Assembly: GCF_020567425.1 (NCBI RefSeq)
Contig: NZ_JAJCVJ010000001.1
Span: 1,054,001 to 1,118,000 of the forward strand
Length of the DNA: 64,000 bases
Direction: 5' to 3'
From: Salinirubrum litoreum
Lineage (GTDB): Archaea; Halobacteriota; Halobacteria; Halobacteriales; Haloferacaceae
A program made the position numbers and the translations under genes. The notes under the pieces were generated by a model. It saw only the letters and a program-made list of their open reading frames with translations. It did not search any database and was not told the DNA's origin. Position 1 is the first letter of the stretch. Each line of letters opens with the position of its first letter. This document shows, in pieces, positions 33,236 through 41,879 of the stretch.

Positions 33236-34455
33236 GCGACGAAGTCGGGAGTCCGACCGACGAGACGACCGGTGCCGGCGTCTCGCTCGTCGAACGATAC
33301 GAGGCCTTCACCGACGGCATCGGCGAGGAGGTCGTCGTGATCGTCGTCGCCACGCTCGCGGTCGCGGTGTTCCCGTGGCTGTTCGCGGAGGCGCCGGTCG
33401 TCTCCGACGTGCTGGACGGCTACCGGGGACTGGCGACGCTGATGCTCATCTGGGCCATCTTCGCCATCGGGTTCGACCTCCTGCTCGGCTACACCGGCCT
33501 GCTCTCCTTCGGTCACGCCGCCTTCTGGGGCGGTGCGGCCTACGCGGCCGGGATCTTCAGCGCCGAGGTCACGGGCGAACCGCTGTTGGTCGTCCTCGCG
33601 GGGACCACCTTCGCGGTGCTGTTCGCGTGGGTCCTCGGCTTCCTCTCCCTGCGGCGGGGTGGGATCTACTTCTCCATCCTGACGCTGGCGTTCGCACAGA
33701 TGCTGTTCTACATGGCCTCCTCGCCGCTGGCGTTCCTCACGAACGGGGAGAACGGCTTCACGAGCGTCGAGATCACGCCCCTGCTCGGTGTGCTGGACCT
33801 CGGGACCGAAGCGCCGTTCCACATGTTACTCGGAGAGTGGCTCTACGTCTTCGTCGCGGTGTTCACCGTGGGAGCCATCTGGTTCGCCTACCGCATCCTC
33901 AACTCGCCGTACGGCACGGTGTTCAGAGCGATCCGTGAGAACGAACAGCGCGCCGAGTTCGTCGGCCTGAACGTCTGGCGCTACAAGCTGATGTCGTTCG
34001 TCCTCTCGGGTGCTTTCGCGGGTGTCGCCGGGAGCCTCTTCACGATCCACGGCAACTACGTCCCGCTCGAATCGCTCTACTGGACCGAGTCCGGCGAGAT
34101 CGTCATCATGACCGTGCTCGGCGGGGTGGGGTCGCTGTTCGGGCCGATCTTCGGCGCGGGCGTCTACCTCTACGTCGAGAACATCGTCAGCGGGATGGAG
34201 GCGCTGACGATCCCCTTCACCGAGATCGTGCTCATCTCGAACTTCGGCGTCTACTGGCACATCCTGCTGGGACTGGTGTTCGTCGTCGTCGTCGTCGGCT
34301 TCCCCCGCGGTATCTGGGGGATGATCGAGGACCTGACCGGGTTCGTCGTCCTCGCGGTGACCGACCGCGAGGCCGCGAAAGCACGCGTCCGGACGAAGCT
34401 GTCCGGGGCGCGTGACCGCACGGTCGAGACGTTCAGTCGAGGTGGGAAGCGGTGA
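33232..34455 (+). CDS. livM: Branched-chain amino acid-type ABC permease, LivM (second copy)
   Basis: The 407-residue membrane protein has a soluble acidic N-terminus, FDLLLGYTGLLSFGHAAFWG, LSLRRGGIYFSILTLAFAQM, the coupling segment VFRAIRENEQRAEFVGLNVW and MTVLGGVGSLFGPIFGAG, followed by a basic C-terminal helix. These match LivM/UrtC permeases. It overlaps livH by 4 bp and livG by 4 bp. Confidence 0.92.
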   Translation: MSDEVGSPTDETTGAGVSLVERYEAFTDGIGEEVVVIVVATLAVAVFPWLFAEAPVVSDVLDGYRGLATLMLIWAIFAIGFDLLLGYTGLLSFGHAAFWGGAAYAAGIFSAEVTGEPLLVVLAGTTFAVLFAWVLGFLSLRRGGIYFSILTLAFAQMLFYMASSPLAFLTNGENGFTSVEITPLLGVLDLGTEAPFHMLLGEWLYVFVAVFTVGAIWFAYRILNSPYGTVFRAIRENEQRAEFVGLNVWRYKLMSFVLSGAFAGVAGSLFTIHGNYVPLESLYWTESGEIVIMTVLGGVGSLFGPIFGAGVYLYVENIVSGMEALTIPFTEIVLISNFGVYWHILLGLVFVVVVVGFPRGIWGMIEDLTGFVVLAVTDREAAKARVRTKLSGARDRTVETFSRGGKR

Positions 34456-35210
34456 GTCTCCTCGAGATCGACTCGCTGGTGAAGGAGTTCGGTGGCCTCG
34501 TGGCGACCGACGACGTGAGCGTCTCCATCGAGGAGGACGAGCGCGTCTCGCTGATCGGCCCGAACGGGGCGGGGAAGTCGACGCTCATCAACCTCATCAC
34601 GCGCCGACTGGACCCGACCAGCGGCGACATCCGGTTCAAGGGCGAGTCCATCCTCGGACTCGACGCCCACGAGGTCGTCCAGAACGGCATCTCGAAGTCG
34701 TTCCAGACGGCCTCCATCTTCCCGGAGATGACCGTCGAGGAGAACGCACAGATCGCCGCGTTCGCGGCCGAACACGGCTCGTTCCGGCTGAACTTCCTCC
34801 GGCGGCGAGGGGCGTACCCCGAAGTCGAAGCGCGCACCCGCGACACGCTGGACGCGGTCGGTCTACTCGGACAGGCCGACACCGAGGCGCAGGCGTTGCC
34901 CTACGGCGACAAGCGTCGCCTGGAGATCGGCATCGCGCTGGCCTCCGAACCGGACATGCTGTTGATGGACGAACCGACCGCCGGGATGTCCCCGGAGGAG
35001 ACACAGGCGACGGTCGACCTCATCGAGGAAGTGAAACGGGAACTCGGGCTGACGTTCCTCCTGGTCGAACACGACATGGAGATCGTCTTCAGTATCTCGG
35101 ATCGAATCATCGTGTTGAATCGCGGTCAGGTGATCGCGGAGGGGACACCCGACGAGATCCGCGGGCACCCCGACGTGCAGGAGGCGTATCTCGGAGGTGT
35201 CGAACTGTGA
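34452..35210 (+). CDS. livG: ABC transporter ATP-binding protein, LivG type (second copy)
   Basis: The 252-residue ATPase has Walker A GPNGAGKST, signature LPYGDKRRLEIGIALASEPD, Walker B MLLMDEPTAGMSPEE and VEHDMEIVFSISDRI. The signature LPYGDKR, rather than LSGGQ, is the usual variant in LivG/UrtD. Translation is coupled to its neighbours through 4-bp overlaps (GTG start at 34452; GTGA with livF). Confidence 0.93.
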   Translation: MSLLEIDSLVKEFGGLVATDDVSVSIEEDERVSLIGPNGAGKSTLINLITRRLDPTSGDIRFKGESILGLDAHEVVQNGISKSFQTASIFPEMTVEENAQIAAFAAEHGSFRLNFLRRRGAYPEVEARTRDTLDAVGLLGQADTEAQALPYGDKRRLEIGIALASEPDMLLMDEPTAGMSPEETQATVDLIEEVKRELGLTFLLVEHDMEIVFSISDRIIVLNRGQVIAEGTPDEIRGHPDVQEAYLGGVEL

Positions 35211-35950
35211 GCCTGCTCGACATGCGGAACGTCGACGCCTACTACGGCCAGAGTCACATCCTGCGCGACCTCTCGCTGTCGGTCGAGGAGGGCGAGATCT
35301 GTGCGCTGCTCGGTCGGAACGGTGCTGGGAAGACGACCACCCTCCGGACCATCTCGGGCGCGACACCGCCGGAGGTTCGCGGCGGGTCCATCTCCTTCGA
35401 CGGGAGCGACATCACGTCGATGCCGGCGGAGGACGTGTCGGTTCGCGGCATCTCGCTGGTGCCCGAGGAGCGGCGCATCTTCCCGAACCTGACCGTCGCG
35501 GAGAACCTGCATCTCGCGGAGGTCGTCAACAACAAGTCGAACACGTGGCGGCGGAACGTCCAGTTCAAACACAGCGGCGCGAGCACCGAGCAGATCTACG
35601 ACGACTTCCCGCGCCTCGAAGAGCGGAAGGGCCAGAAGGCCGGGACGCTGTCGGGGGGCGAACAGCAGATGCTCGCCATCGCCCGCGCGCTGAAACAGAA
35701 CACAGACCTGCTGCTGCTGGACGAACCCTACGAGGGGCTGGCACCGAAGATCATCGAGAACGTCGAGTCGGCGGTCCAGCGCATCCGGGAGGCCGGCACG
35801 ACGATCCTGCTCGTGGAACAGAACGCGGCCGCGGCGATCAAGATCGCCGACAGCGCCTACGTGATCGACCAGGGGCAGATCGTCTTCGACGGCACTGCCG
35901 AGGAACTCCGGGCCGACGACGAGACCCGCGAGCGCTATCTGGGGGTCTGA
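35207..35950 (+). CDS. livF: ABC transporter ATP-binding protein, LivF type (second copy)
   Basis: The 247-residue ATPase starts with GTG (35207) overlapping livG by 4 bp. It shows Walker A GRNGAGKTT, signature LSGGEQQMLAIARALKQN, Walker B LLLLDEPYEGLAP and VEQN. A polar loop in the helical subdomain (NNKSNTWRRNVQFKHSGAST) is longer than usual. It should form the ATPase pair with LivG. Confidence 0.93.
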   Translation: MSLLDMRNVDAYYGQSHILRDLSLSVEEGEICALLGRNGAGKTTTLRTISGATPPEVRGGSISFDGSDITSMPAEDVSVRGISLVPEERRIFPNLTVAENLHLAEVVNNKSNTWRRNVQFKHSGASTEQIYDDFPRLEERKGQKAGTLSGGEQQMLAIARALKQNTDLLLLDEPYEGLAPKIIENVESAVQRIREAGTTILLVEQNAAAAIKIADSAYVIDQGQIVFDGTAEELRADDETRERYLGV

Positions 35951-35952
35951 CC

Positions 35953-36627
35953 GTGGCGCAGGCACCCGACACCGACGCGCTGGTGGATCACCTGATCGAG
36001 ACCGGCGTCGTCGTCGAACACGACGACGGGACGCTGGAGACCACGCCCGACTACGAGGAGACGCGTAGCGTGTACCACGACACCTACGCCGGTAGCTCGG
36101 AGGCGCAGTTCCGCGAGACGCTCGTGGACGTGTTCGACCTCGATCCGGCGACGGCAGACGAGGAGATCGACGAGCAAGGCGTCACGCGCGACGAACTGAT
36201 CGCGTTCCTCTCGCTCCGGTCGTTCCTCGACGACCCGCCGGACACGCTCCGACTGGCGATGCTCGCGCGACTCGCGGCGACCATCGGGCCGGCGAGTGCG
36301 GTGCCGCCGACGCTCCGTGAGATCGACGACGAGGACTACGAGTCGTTTCTCGCCGAGCACCCGGACGCCGTGGTGACGGTCTGGAAGACGGGCTGTGCGC
36401 CCTGTGACGCGATGAAGAACGATCTCGACGAGATCCTGGCGGCGGTGCCGGACGCCGTCGCGGTCGCCGGCGTGGACGGCGGCGTCGTGTCTGCGTTCCG
36501 GCGAGAGTTCGAGGTGAACGCCGCGCCGGCGGTGCTCTGCTTTCGTGACGGGGAACTCGTGGAGTCGGAGACCGGTCGACGGACCGCCGCGCAACTCGAC
36601 GAACAGTTCACGGAGATCTACGGCTGA
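35953..36627 (+). CDS. Thioredoxin-fold protein with N-terminal extension, last gene of the second liv operon
   Basis: The 224-residue product (GTG start, 2 bp after the livF stop) has an acidic, helical N-terminal region of about 120 residues with no motif I know, then a thioredoxin domain: AVVTVWKTGCAPCDAMKNDL with the redox pair Cys148-Ala-Pro-Cys151, and the cis-Pro region EVNAAPAVLCFRDGE. CAPC is a less common active site than CGPC. Being in the operon of an importer whose binding protein has several cysteines, it may reduce a substrate or protein disulfide; this is inference. Confidence 0.82.
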   Translation: MAQAPDTDALVDHLIETGVVVEHDDGTLETTPDYEETRSVYHDTYAGSSEAQFRETLVDVFDLDPATADEEIDEQGVTRDELIAFLSLRSFLDDPPDTLRLAMLARLAATIGPASAVPPTLREIDDEDYESFLAEHPDAVVTVWKTGCAPCDAMKNDLDEILAAVPDAVAVAGVDGGVVSAFRREFEVNAAPAVLCFRDGELVESETGRRTAAQLDEQFTEIYG

Positions 36628-36645
36628 GTCGTCGGCCGACCGGGG

Positions 36646-37047
36646 TTACGCTTTCTTCGCCGTGCCGGCGACCATCACCGGGCGACCGGCCCGCAGGATC
36701 ACGTCCTGTGTGACGGAACCGAACAGCGCCTTCCCGGCGGGGGACCGCTTCCGCCCGGCGACGACGATCAGGTCCGCGTCTTCCTCGTCTGCGAGTTCGA
36801 TGATCGCGGTCGCGGGGTCGCCACTGGACTCGGTCACCTCGTAGTCGATGCCGTGGTCGTCGAAGAACTCGCCGACCTTCCGCACCGAGTGGATCTGGGT
36901 CGCGGACGCGCCGCTGGGGTTGTCCGTGAAACTGTGGATGATCGTGACCGACACCTCTCCCGGATCGCCCGGCAGGTCGGCGACCTGTTCGGCACACGCG
37001 AGCGCCCGCTCCTCGTCTTCGTCGACACCGAGTACGACGTGGTACAT
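36646..37047 (-). CDS. Universal stress protein (UspA family)
   Basis: The 133-residue protein (ATG at 37047) has MYHVVLGVDEDEERALACAEQ, GDPATAIIELADEEDADLIV and the ATP-binding signature GRKRSPAGKALFGSVTQDVI in which GxRxxxxxxxGS is preserved. It is a cytosolic Rossmann-like nucleotide-binding protein. It is convergent with the thioredoxin-fold gene (18 bp between stops). The longer frame upstream is unlikely because the fold starts at MYHVVLG. Confidence 0.92.
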   Translation of the reverse strand: MYHVVLGVDEDEERALACAEQVADLPGDPGEVSVTIIHSFTDNPSGASATQIHSVRKVGEFFDDHGIDYEVTESSGDPATAIIELADEEDADLIVVAGRKRSPAGKALFGSVTQDVILRAGRPVMVAGTAKKA

Positions 37048-37127
37048 ACTCACAGGGTCTGCCGGATACGGCTTAGTCGTTTGGGCGATTCTCGGGTCAC
37101 GGAAGGCGGGCGGCGCGACGCCGGGCC

Positions 37128-37394
37128 TCACTCCACGCGCGCCTCGTCGTCGATGTTCTGGGAGACGATGACGACCAGTAGCAGGGGGATGCCGAGGACG
37201 GTGGCGATGGTCAGTGCACCGTAGGCGGCGAAGCCGAGTTGCGTCGCGGGGAACTCGACCAGAAAGAGGTACGCGGGGCGTTCGAGGCCGTCCACGAACG
37301 TCGCGGTCAGGAAGCCGGCGGTGCCGGCGACGCCGACGAGGAGGACGTACAGCAGGAGCACGAAGCGTGGCCCGTCCCAGTTGCGTCTGCTCAC
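37128..37394 (-). CDS. Small membrane protein, two to three helices, uncharacterised
   Basis: The 88-residue product begins MSRRNWDGPRFVLLLYVLLV and has hydrophobic helices at about 11-30, 45-60 and 57-78, ending with a polar tail SQNIDDEARVE. No motif is seen. It precedes the UspA gene on the same strand, 80 bp away. Composition and codon use are those of a real gene; small membrane proteins like this are common in haloarchaea. Confidence 0.65.
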   Translation of the reverse strand: MSRRNWDGPRFVLLLYVLLVGVAGTAGFLTATFVDGLERPAYLFLVEFPATQLGFAAYGALTIATVLGIPLLLVVIVSQNIDDEARVE

Positions 37395-37549
37395 ACCGAG
37401 AGATTGGACCGACGCGGATTAGCGGTTTCGGGATCGGTTCGCCGGAGTCGGGGCGTCACGTGCGTTCTCGTGTCGTCCGGAGTCGTCGGAGGTCGACGGT
37501 CGCCCACGGAACCAACGGCTCTTTGACGCTGGGGTCCGTGGTCTCGGGT

Positions 37550-37633
37550 ATGTCGGAGAAGGACCTGCTCGGCCTGGTGCTCGGCGCGATCACGCTGTTG
37601 ATGTTCGTCACCGGGATCGTCCTCGTGATCTGA
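37550..37633 (+). CDS. Single-helix microprotein (27 residues)
   Basis: ATG at 37550 encodes MSEKDLLGLVLGAITLLMFV with a tail TGIVLVI, a clean single transmembrane helix behind a short charged N-terminus, ending at TGA 37633. The start is divergent from the 88-residue membrane protein gene. Its clean topology and the fact that no larger gene overlaps it argue that it is real; no family assignment is possible. Confidence 0.55.
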   Translation: MSEKDLLGLVLGAITLLMFVTGIVLVI

Positions 37634-37786
37634 CGGACGTGTGGTGCCGTCGTCGGGCCGCGAGACGACTACCACGATCTACTGGCTGCGAGACGCCGAG
37701 AGGGGAGTTCACCCCTCGGAGTTCACGACGCCCCACCCGAGATCCTCACGACCCACTCGATCGGCGTCGCTACCGCCACAGACTCC

Positions 37787-39277
37787 TCACCCGTCGAGCC
37801 GATCCCGCAACAGCCCGTTCACCGCGCCGGGGTCGGCGCTGCCGCCGGTCTTCTGCATCACCTGCCCGACGAGGAAGTTCAGCGCGCCACCCTCGCCGGC
37901 GTGGTAGTCTTCGACGGCGTCGGGGTTCTCCTCGATGGCTGCTTCGACCGCCTGTGACACCTCGTCGTCGTCGGCCTTGCCGAGTCCCTCGCGGTCGATG
38001 ATCGTCTCGGGGTCGTCGCCCTCGTCGAGCATCTGCCGGAGGACCGTCTCCTCGGCGTTCTTCGTCGTGATCTCGCCCTCGGCGACGAGTTCGATCAGGC
38101 GCGTGAACTCGTCCAGTCGGCCGGTCACGTCGTCGACGGTCATGTCGCGGTAGTTCAGTTCGCCGAGCAGGTTGTCCGCGACCCACGTCGCCGCCAGGTC
38201 CGGGTCGAACTGGCTGGCCACGTCCTCGTAGAAGTCCGCGACCGCCTTCCGACTCGTGAGCTTCGACGCCGACTCCGCGTCGAGACCGTACTCCTCGCGG
38301 AAGCGCTCGCGGCGAGCGTCCGGCAGTTCCGGAATCGAGATCTCCGCCTTCCAGTGGGCGACCTGGAGCGGCGGGAGGTCGGCCTCGCGGAAGTAGCGGT
38401 AGTCCTTCTCTTCTTCCTTCGAGCGCATCGAGACCGTGACGCCGCGACCCTCGTCCCAGTGGCGGGTCTCCTGTTCGACCGCCCGGCCGCGCTGGAGCGC
38501 GTTCTTCTGGCGGGTGACCTCGTAGGCCAGCGCCTGCTCTGCGCCCTTGTGACTGGAGATGTTCTTGACCTCGGTGCGGTTCGCCGCCTCCAGAGCCGAC
38601 TCCGGGATCGTGCCGTCGTCGTCCACGTCGTCCTCGGGCACCAGCGAGATGTTCGCGTCGATCCTGAGACTCCCGTCGCGTGAGGCGTCGAAGACGCCGA
38701 GATACTCCAGTACCTCCTCCAGTTTCGAGAGGAACCTGCGGGTCTCCTTCGGACTGCGGAAGTCCGGGTTCGTGACGATCTCCATCAGCGGCGTGCCGGC
38801 GCGGTTGTAGTTGACCAGCGTGTACTCGGCAGAGTCGATGGACCCGCCCTTGTGCTGGAGACTGCCGGGGTCTTCTTCGAGGTGGGCACGCCGGATCGTG
38901 ATCTCGCGGCGCTCGCCCTCCACCGACACTTCAAGCGTTCCGTCGGCACAGATCGGGGCGTCGTACTGCGTGATCTGGAAGTTCTTCGGGAGGTCGGGGT
39001 AGTAGTAGTTCTTCCGGTGGAACCGGGTGTCCTCGGCGACGTCGGCGTCGAGTGCCTTGCCGATCTTGACGGCCGCCTCGACTGCCCCTTCGTTCAGTAC
39101 CGGGAGTGCGCCCGGCAGCCCGAGACAGACCGGGCACGTCCGGGTGTTCGGTTCCTCGTCTTCTTCGGGTTCGGTCGAACAGCCACAGAAGATCTTCGTC
39201 GCCGTCTCCAACTGGACGTGGACCTCCAGTCCGATGACGACGGCGTAGTCGCGCTGTTCGAGCGCCTGCGCGGTCAT
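37787..39277 (-). CDS. gatB: Asp-tRNA(Asn)/Glu-tRNA(Gln) amidotransferase subunit B
   Basis: The 496-residue protein has VIGLEVHVQLETATKIFCGC, TCPVCLGLPGALPVLN, FHRKNYYYPDLPKNFQITQY, LVNYNRAGTPLMEIVTNPDF and the C-terminal YqeY/GatB tail (VGQVMQKTGGSADPGAVNGL). It is the GatB subunit of GatCAB, which converts misacylated Asp-tRNA(Asn) and Glu-tRNA(Gln) to the correct amides. The zinc cysteine pairs (CGC and CPVC) are present. gatA and gatC are not in the window. Confidence 0.95.
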   Translation of the reverse strand: MTAQALEQRDYAVVIGLEVHVQLETATKIFCGCSTEPEEDEEPNTRTCPVCLGLPGALPVLNEGAVEAAVKIGKALDADVAEDTRFHRKNYYYPDLPKNFQITQYDAPICADGTLEVSVEGERREITIRRAHLEEDPGSLQHKGGSIDSAEYTLVNYNRAGTPLMEIVTNPDFRSPKETRRFLSKLEEVLEYLGVFDASRDGSLRIDANISLVPEDDVDDDGTIPESALEAANRTEVKNISSHKGAEQALAYEVTRQKNALQRGRAVEQETRHWDEGRGVTVSMRSKEEEKDYRYFREADLPPLQVAHWKAEISIPELPDARRERFREEYGLDAESASKLTSRKAVADFYEDVASQFDPDLAATWVADNLLGELNYRDMTVDDVTGRLDEFTRLIELVAEGEITTKNAEETVLRQMLDEGDDPETIIDREGLGKADDDEVSQAVEAAIEENPDAVEDYHAGEGGALNFLVGQVMQKTGGSADPGAVNGLLRDRLDG

Positions 39278-39406
39278 TACCCGGCGTTCGGTGCCGCCCG
39301 GCTAAAGGCTAACGGGACCGCCGAGCGACGGTGCACCGGCGGCGGTTCACCCCTCGACCCGACGACCACCGGAAACCGATTTCCGTGTCGACTCCCTACG
39401 GATGGT

Positions 39407-40573
39407 ATGTCGACTTCGGGCGACGCGGGCCCCGACACGCCGAGGCTCGCCGCGCGCCTCCGGTCGCTACTCGCCCGCGCCGAGCCACGACCGCGGGTCG
39501 TGGACTGGTCCATCTTCGCGCTCGTCCTCGTGGAGTTCGTCACCGGGATGGTGAGTCTGACTGCGGGCGACCCGAGCCAGTGGCTCCTGTTCGACGTCCA
39601 CGCGGTCGTCGGTCCCGCACTGGTCGTCCTCCTCGTGTTCAAACTCCGCCGAGTGCGCCACCGGATCACGGACCGCAGGCTGTGGGACCGGACGACCGCG
39701 ATTTCGGTACTGGCGGCCGTGATCGCCATCCTCGCGCTCGGCACCGGCTTCTTCTGGGTGATGGGCGGCGACTTCGACTTCCTGCTGTGGAACGCGATGA
39801 ACGTCCACATCGGCCTCGGGCTCGTCCTGATACCGCTCGTCTTCCTCCACCTCCGGGCGCGCTGGCGGGTCCCGCGCCGCGTCGACTTCGAGGGGCGGCG
39901 GACCGCGCTCCAGTACACCGGTCTGTTGGTCGGGGGTGCCCTGTTCTACCGGGCACAGGAGACCGCGAACCGCGTCTTCGACACGCCCGGCGCGGACCGG
40001 CGGTTCACCGGGTCGAAACCCGCCAGCGACCCGGGGACGACCGGCAACGCCGCGTTCCCGCCGACGAGTTGGGTCGCGGACGATCCTGACCCGATTCCGC
40101 CGGACGACTGGGAGGTGCGCGTCGAGGGACTGGTCGCGGAGTCACTGTCCTTCGGGCCGGAGGCTGTCGTCTCGGGTGCCGACGACGACCCCCCACAGGG
40201 CGGGGTCGCGGCCGACAGCGAACTGCGTGCCCTGCTGGACTGCACGAGTGGCTGGTACACCGAACAGGACTGGCGGGGGGTGCGCGTCGGTGATCTGCTG
40301 GATGCCGCTGGACCGAGCGAGGACGCGCGGTACGTCCGGTTCGTCTCGGTGACGGGCTACCGGTGGAGTCTGCCGATCGAGGAGGCACGCGACGCCCTGC
40401 TGGCGACGCACGTCGGCGGGGAGCGACTGAGCCACGGCCACGGGTTCCCGATGCGACTCGTCGCCCCCGGCAGACGGGGGTTCCAGTGGGTGAAGTGGAT
40501 CGAGCGTGTCGAGGTCCGGCGGCAGGGTGATCCCACACAGTGGCTCGTGACGCTGATCTCCGGGTTCGACTGA
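39407..40573 (+). CDS. Membrane cytochrome b fused to a molybdopterin (sulfite-oxidase fold) domain
   Basis: The 388-residue protein combines an N-terminal four-helix cytochrome b-like region (helices about 36-52, 66-80, 97-118, 132-150; candidate heme ligands His65, His134 and His148) with a C-terminal oxidoreductase molybdopterin-binding domain containing LRALLDCTSGWYTEQDWRGV, whose Cys279 should be the Mo ligand, and HGFPMRLVAPGRRGFQWVKW. This fusion of YedY-type catalysis with its membrane electron partner suggests oxidation or reduction of a small molecule outside the cell, linked to the quinone pool. ATG 39407 was chosen as the first in frame with good composition. Confidence 0.85.
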   Translation: MSTSGDAGPDTPRLAARLRSLLARAEPRPRVVDWSIFALVLVEFVTGMVSLTAGDPSQWLLFDVHAVVGPALVVLLVFKLRRVRHRITDRRLWDRTTAISVLAAVIAILALGTGFFWVMGGDFDFLLWNAMNVHIGLGLVLIPLVFLHLRARWRVPRRVDFEGRRTALQYTGLLVGGALFYRAQETANRVFDTPGADRRFTGSKPASDPGTTGNAAFPPTSWVADDPDPIPPDDWEVRVEGLVAESLSFGPEAVVSGADDDPPQGGVAADSELRALLDCTSGWYTEQDWRGVRVGDLLDAAGPSEDARYVRFVSVTGYRWSLPIEEARDALLATHVGGERLSHGHGFPMRLVAPGRRGFQWVKWIERVEVRRQGDPTQWLVTLISGFD

Positions 40574-40637
40574 GGCGGTCGGGACGGGACGCCGGCGAGT
40601 CACACAGCCTATGCCGCCCGGCCACCACCATCCGGGC

Positions 40638-41744
40638 ATGGCGACACGCGAGGGAACGTGGCGGTACCGCGACCGATTCGGCGACAGCTTCGCCCGCACC
40701 TACTTCCGCCGGTTCGGCGACGGTGTCTGCTCCAGCGTCGGCGTCGGCACCTACCTCGGCGACCCGACCGACGAGGCGGACGACGCCTACCGCGAGGCGA
40801 TCACCACCGCGCTCGACTCCGGGATCAACGTCCTCGACACCGCGATCAACTACCGGTGTCAGCGCTCCGAGCGCGTGGTCGGCGAGGCACTCCGGCAGTC
40901 GTCTGCCGACCGCGACGAGGTGGTCGTGGCGACGAAGGGTGGCTTCCTCCCGTTCGACGGCGACCGACCCGACGACCCCGCGAGCTACGTCCGCGAGGAG
41001 TTTCTTCGGTCTGGACTGGTCGATCCGGACGACCTCGCGGTCGGGAGCCACTGCATCGCGCCGGAGTTCCTCGACACGCAACTCGACTGGTCGCTCGACA
41101 ACCTCGGCCTCGACTCGGTCGACCTCTACTACGTCCACAACCCCGAGACACAGCGCCGCGTCCGGTCCGAGTCGGCGGTGTACGACCGCCTGGAGGCGGC
41201 CTTCGAGCGACTGGAGGAGCGCCGGGCCGAGGGCGACCTCCGGTACTACGGCGTGGCGACGTGGGAGGCGTTCCGGGTCCCGCCGGACCACGACAGCTAC
41301 CTCTCGCTCCCGGCGGTCGTCCGCCGGGCCGAGCGTGCCGCCGACTCGGTCGGTGCCGACGACTCCGGCCTGCAGGCGATCCAACTCCCGTTCAACGTGA
41401 CGATGGCCGACGCGGTGACGCGGGAGGTTCACGAGAGCGGGTCGGGGAGCGAGACCACGGACGCCGCGACCAGTGCGCTCCGGTACGCACACGAGGTCGG
41501 ACTGGACGCCTTCACCAGCGCCAGCATCGGGCAGGGCGACCTCGCGAAGTCGATTCCCGCCGAGGTGGACGAGCGTCTGTCGGGTGACACACACGCCCAG
41601 CGTGCGATCAACTTCGCCCGGAGTGCGCCCGGCGTCACCTGCTCGCTGGTCGGGACGGGGACGCCGGCACACGTCGCCGAGAACGTCGCCAGCGGGACGT
41701 TCGAGCCACTCGGTGCCGGTGCGTTCGACGACGTGTTCGCCTGA
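40638..41744 (+). CDS. Aldo/keto reductase family protein
   Basis: From ATG 40638 the 368-residue barrel has SSVGVGTYLGDPTDEADDAY, the catalytic Asp and Tyr in NVLDTAINYRCQRSERVVGEA (shown here in part), Lys in VVATKGGFLP and His in LYYVHNPETQR, and the C-terminal cofactor segment FARSAPGVTCSLVGTGTPAH. It would reduce an aldehyde or ketone with NAD(P)H. A start at 40611 adds MPPGHHHPG. Three related frames overlap it on the other strand but have no motif. Confidence 0.85.
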   Translation: MATREGTWRYRDRFGDSFARTYFRRFGDGVCSSVGVGTYLGDPTDEADDAYREAITTALDSGINVLDTAINYRCQRSERVVGEALRQSSADRDEVVVATKGGFLPFDGDRPDDPASYVREEFLRSGLVDPDDLAVGSHCIAPEFLDTQLDWSLDNLGLDSVDLYYVHNPETQRRVRSESAVYDRLEAAFERLEERRAEGDLRYYGVATWEAFRVPPDHDSYLSLPAVVRRAERAADSVGADDSGLQAIQLPFNVTMADAVTREVHESGSGSETTDAATSALRYAHEVGLDAFTSASIGQGDLAKSIPAEVDERLSGDTHAQRAINFARSAPGVTCSLVGTGTPAHVAENVASGTFEPLGAGAFDDVFA

Positions 41745-41810
41745 CTCCGGGGCCAAATTCGGACGCGTGTGGCCGACCGACCGGCACCCGACAACCGACA
41801 ACCGACACCA

Positions 41811-41846
41811 CGGCCGACTGCGACACCGCGGCCGACTGCGACACCA
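41811..41846. repeat. Two tandem 18-bp repeats in an intergenic region
   Basis: The unit CGGCCGACTGCGACACCG occurs at 41811-41828 and again at 41829-41846 with one mismatch. It follows a shorter AACCGAC repeat (41790-41808). The 34 bp downstream to the GTG of the TVP38 gene hold its promoter. Confidence 0.8.
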
Positions 41847-41879
41847 CGACTAAGCCACCCGCCGGAGACACCGTAGACA

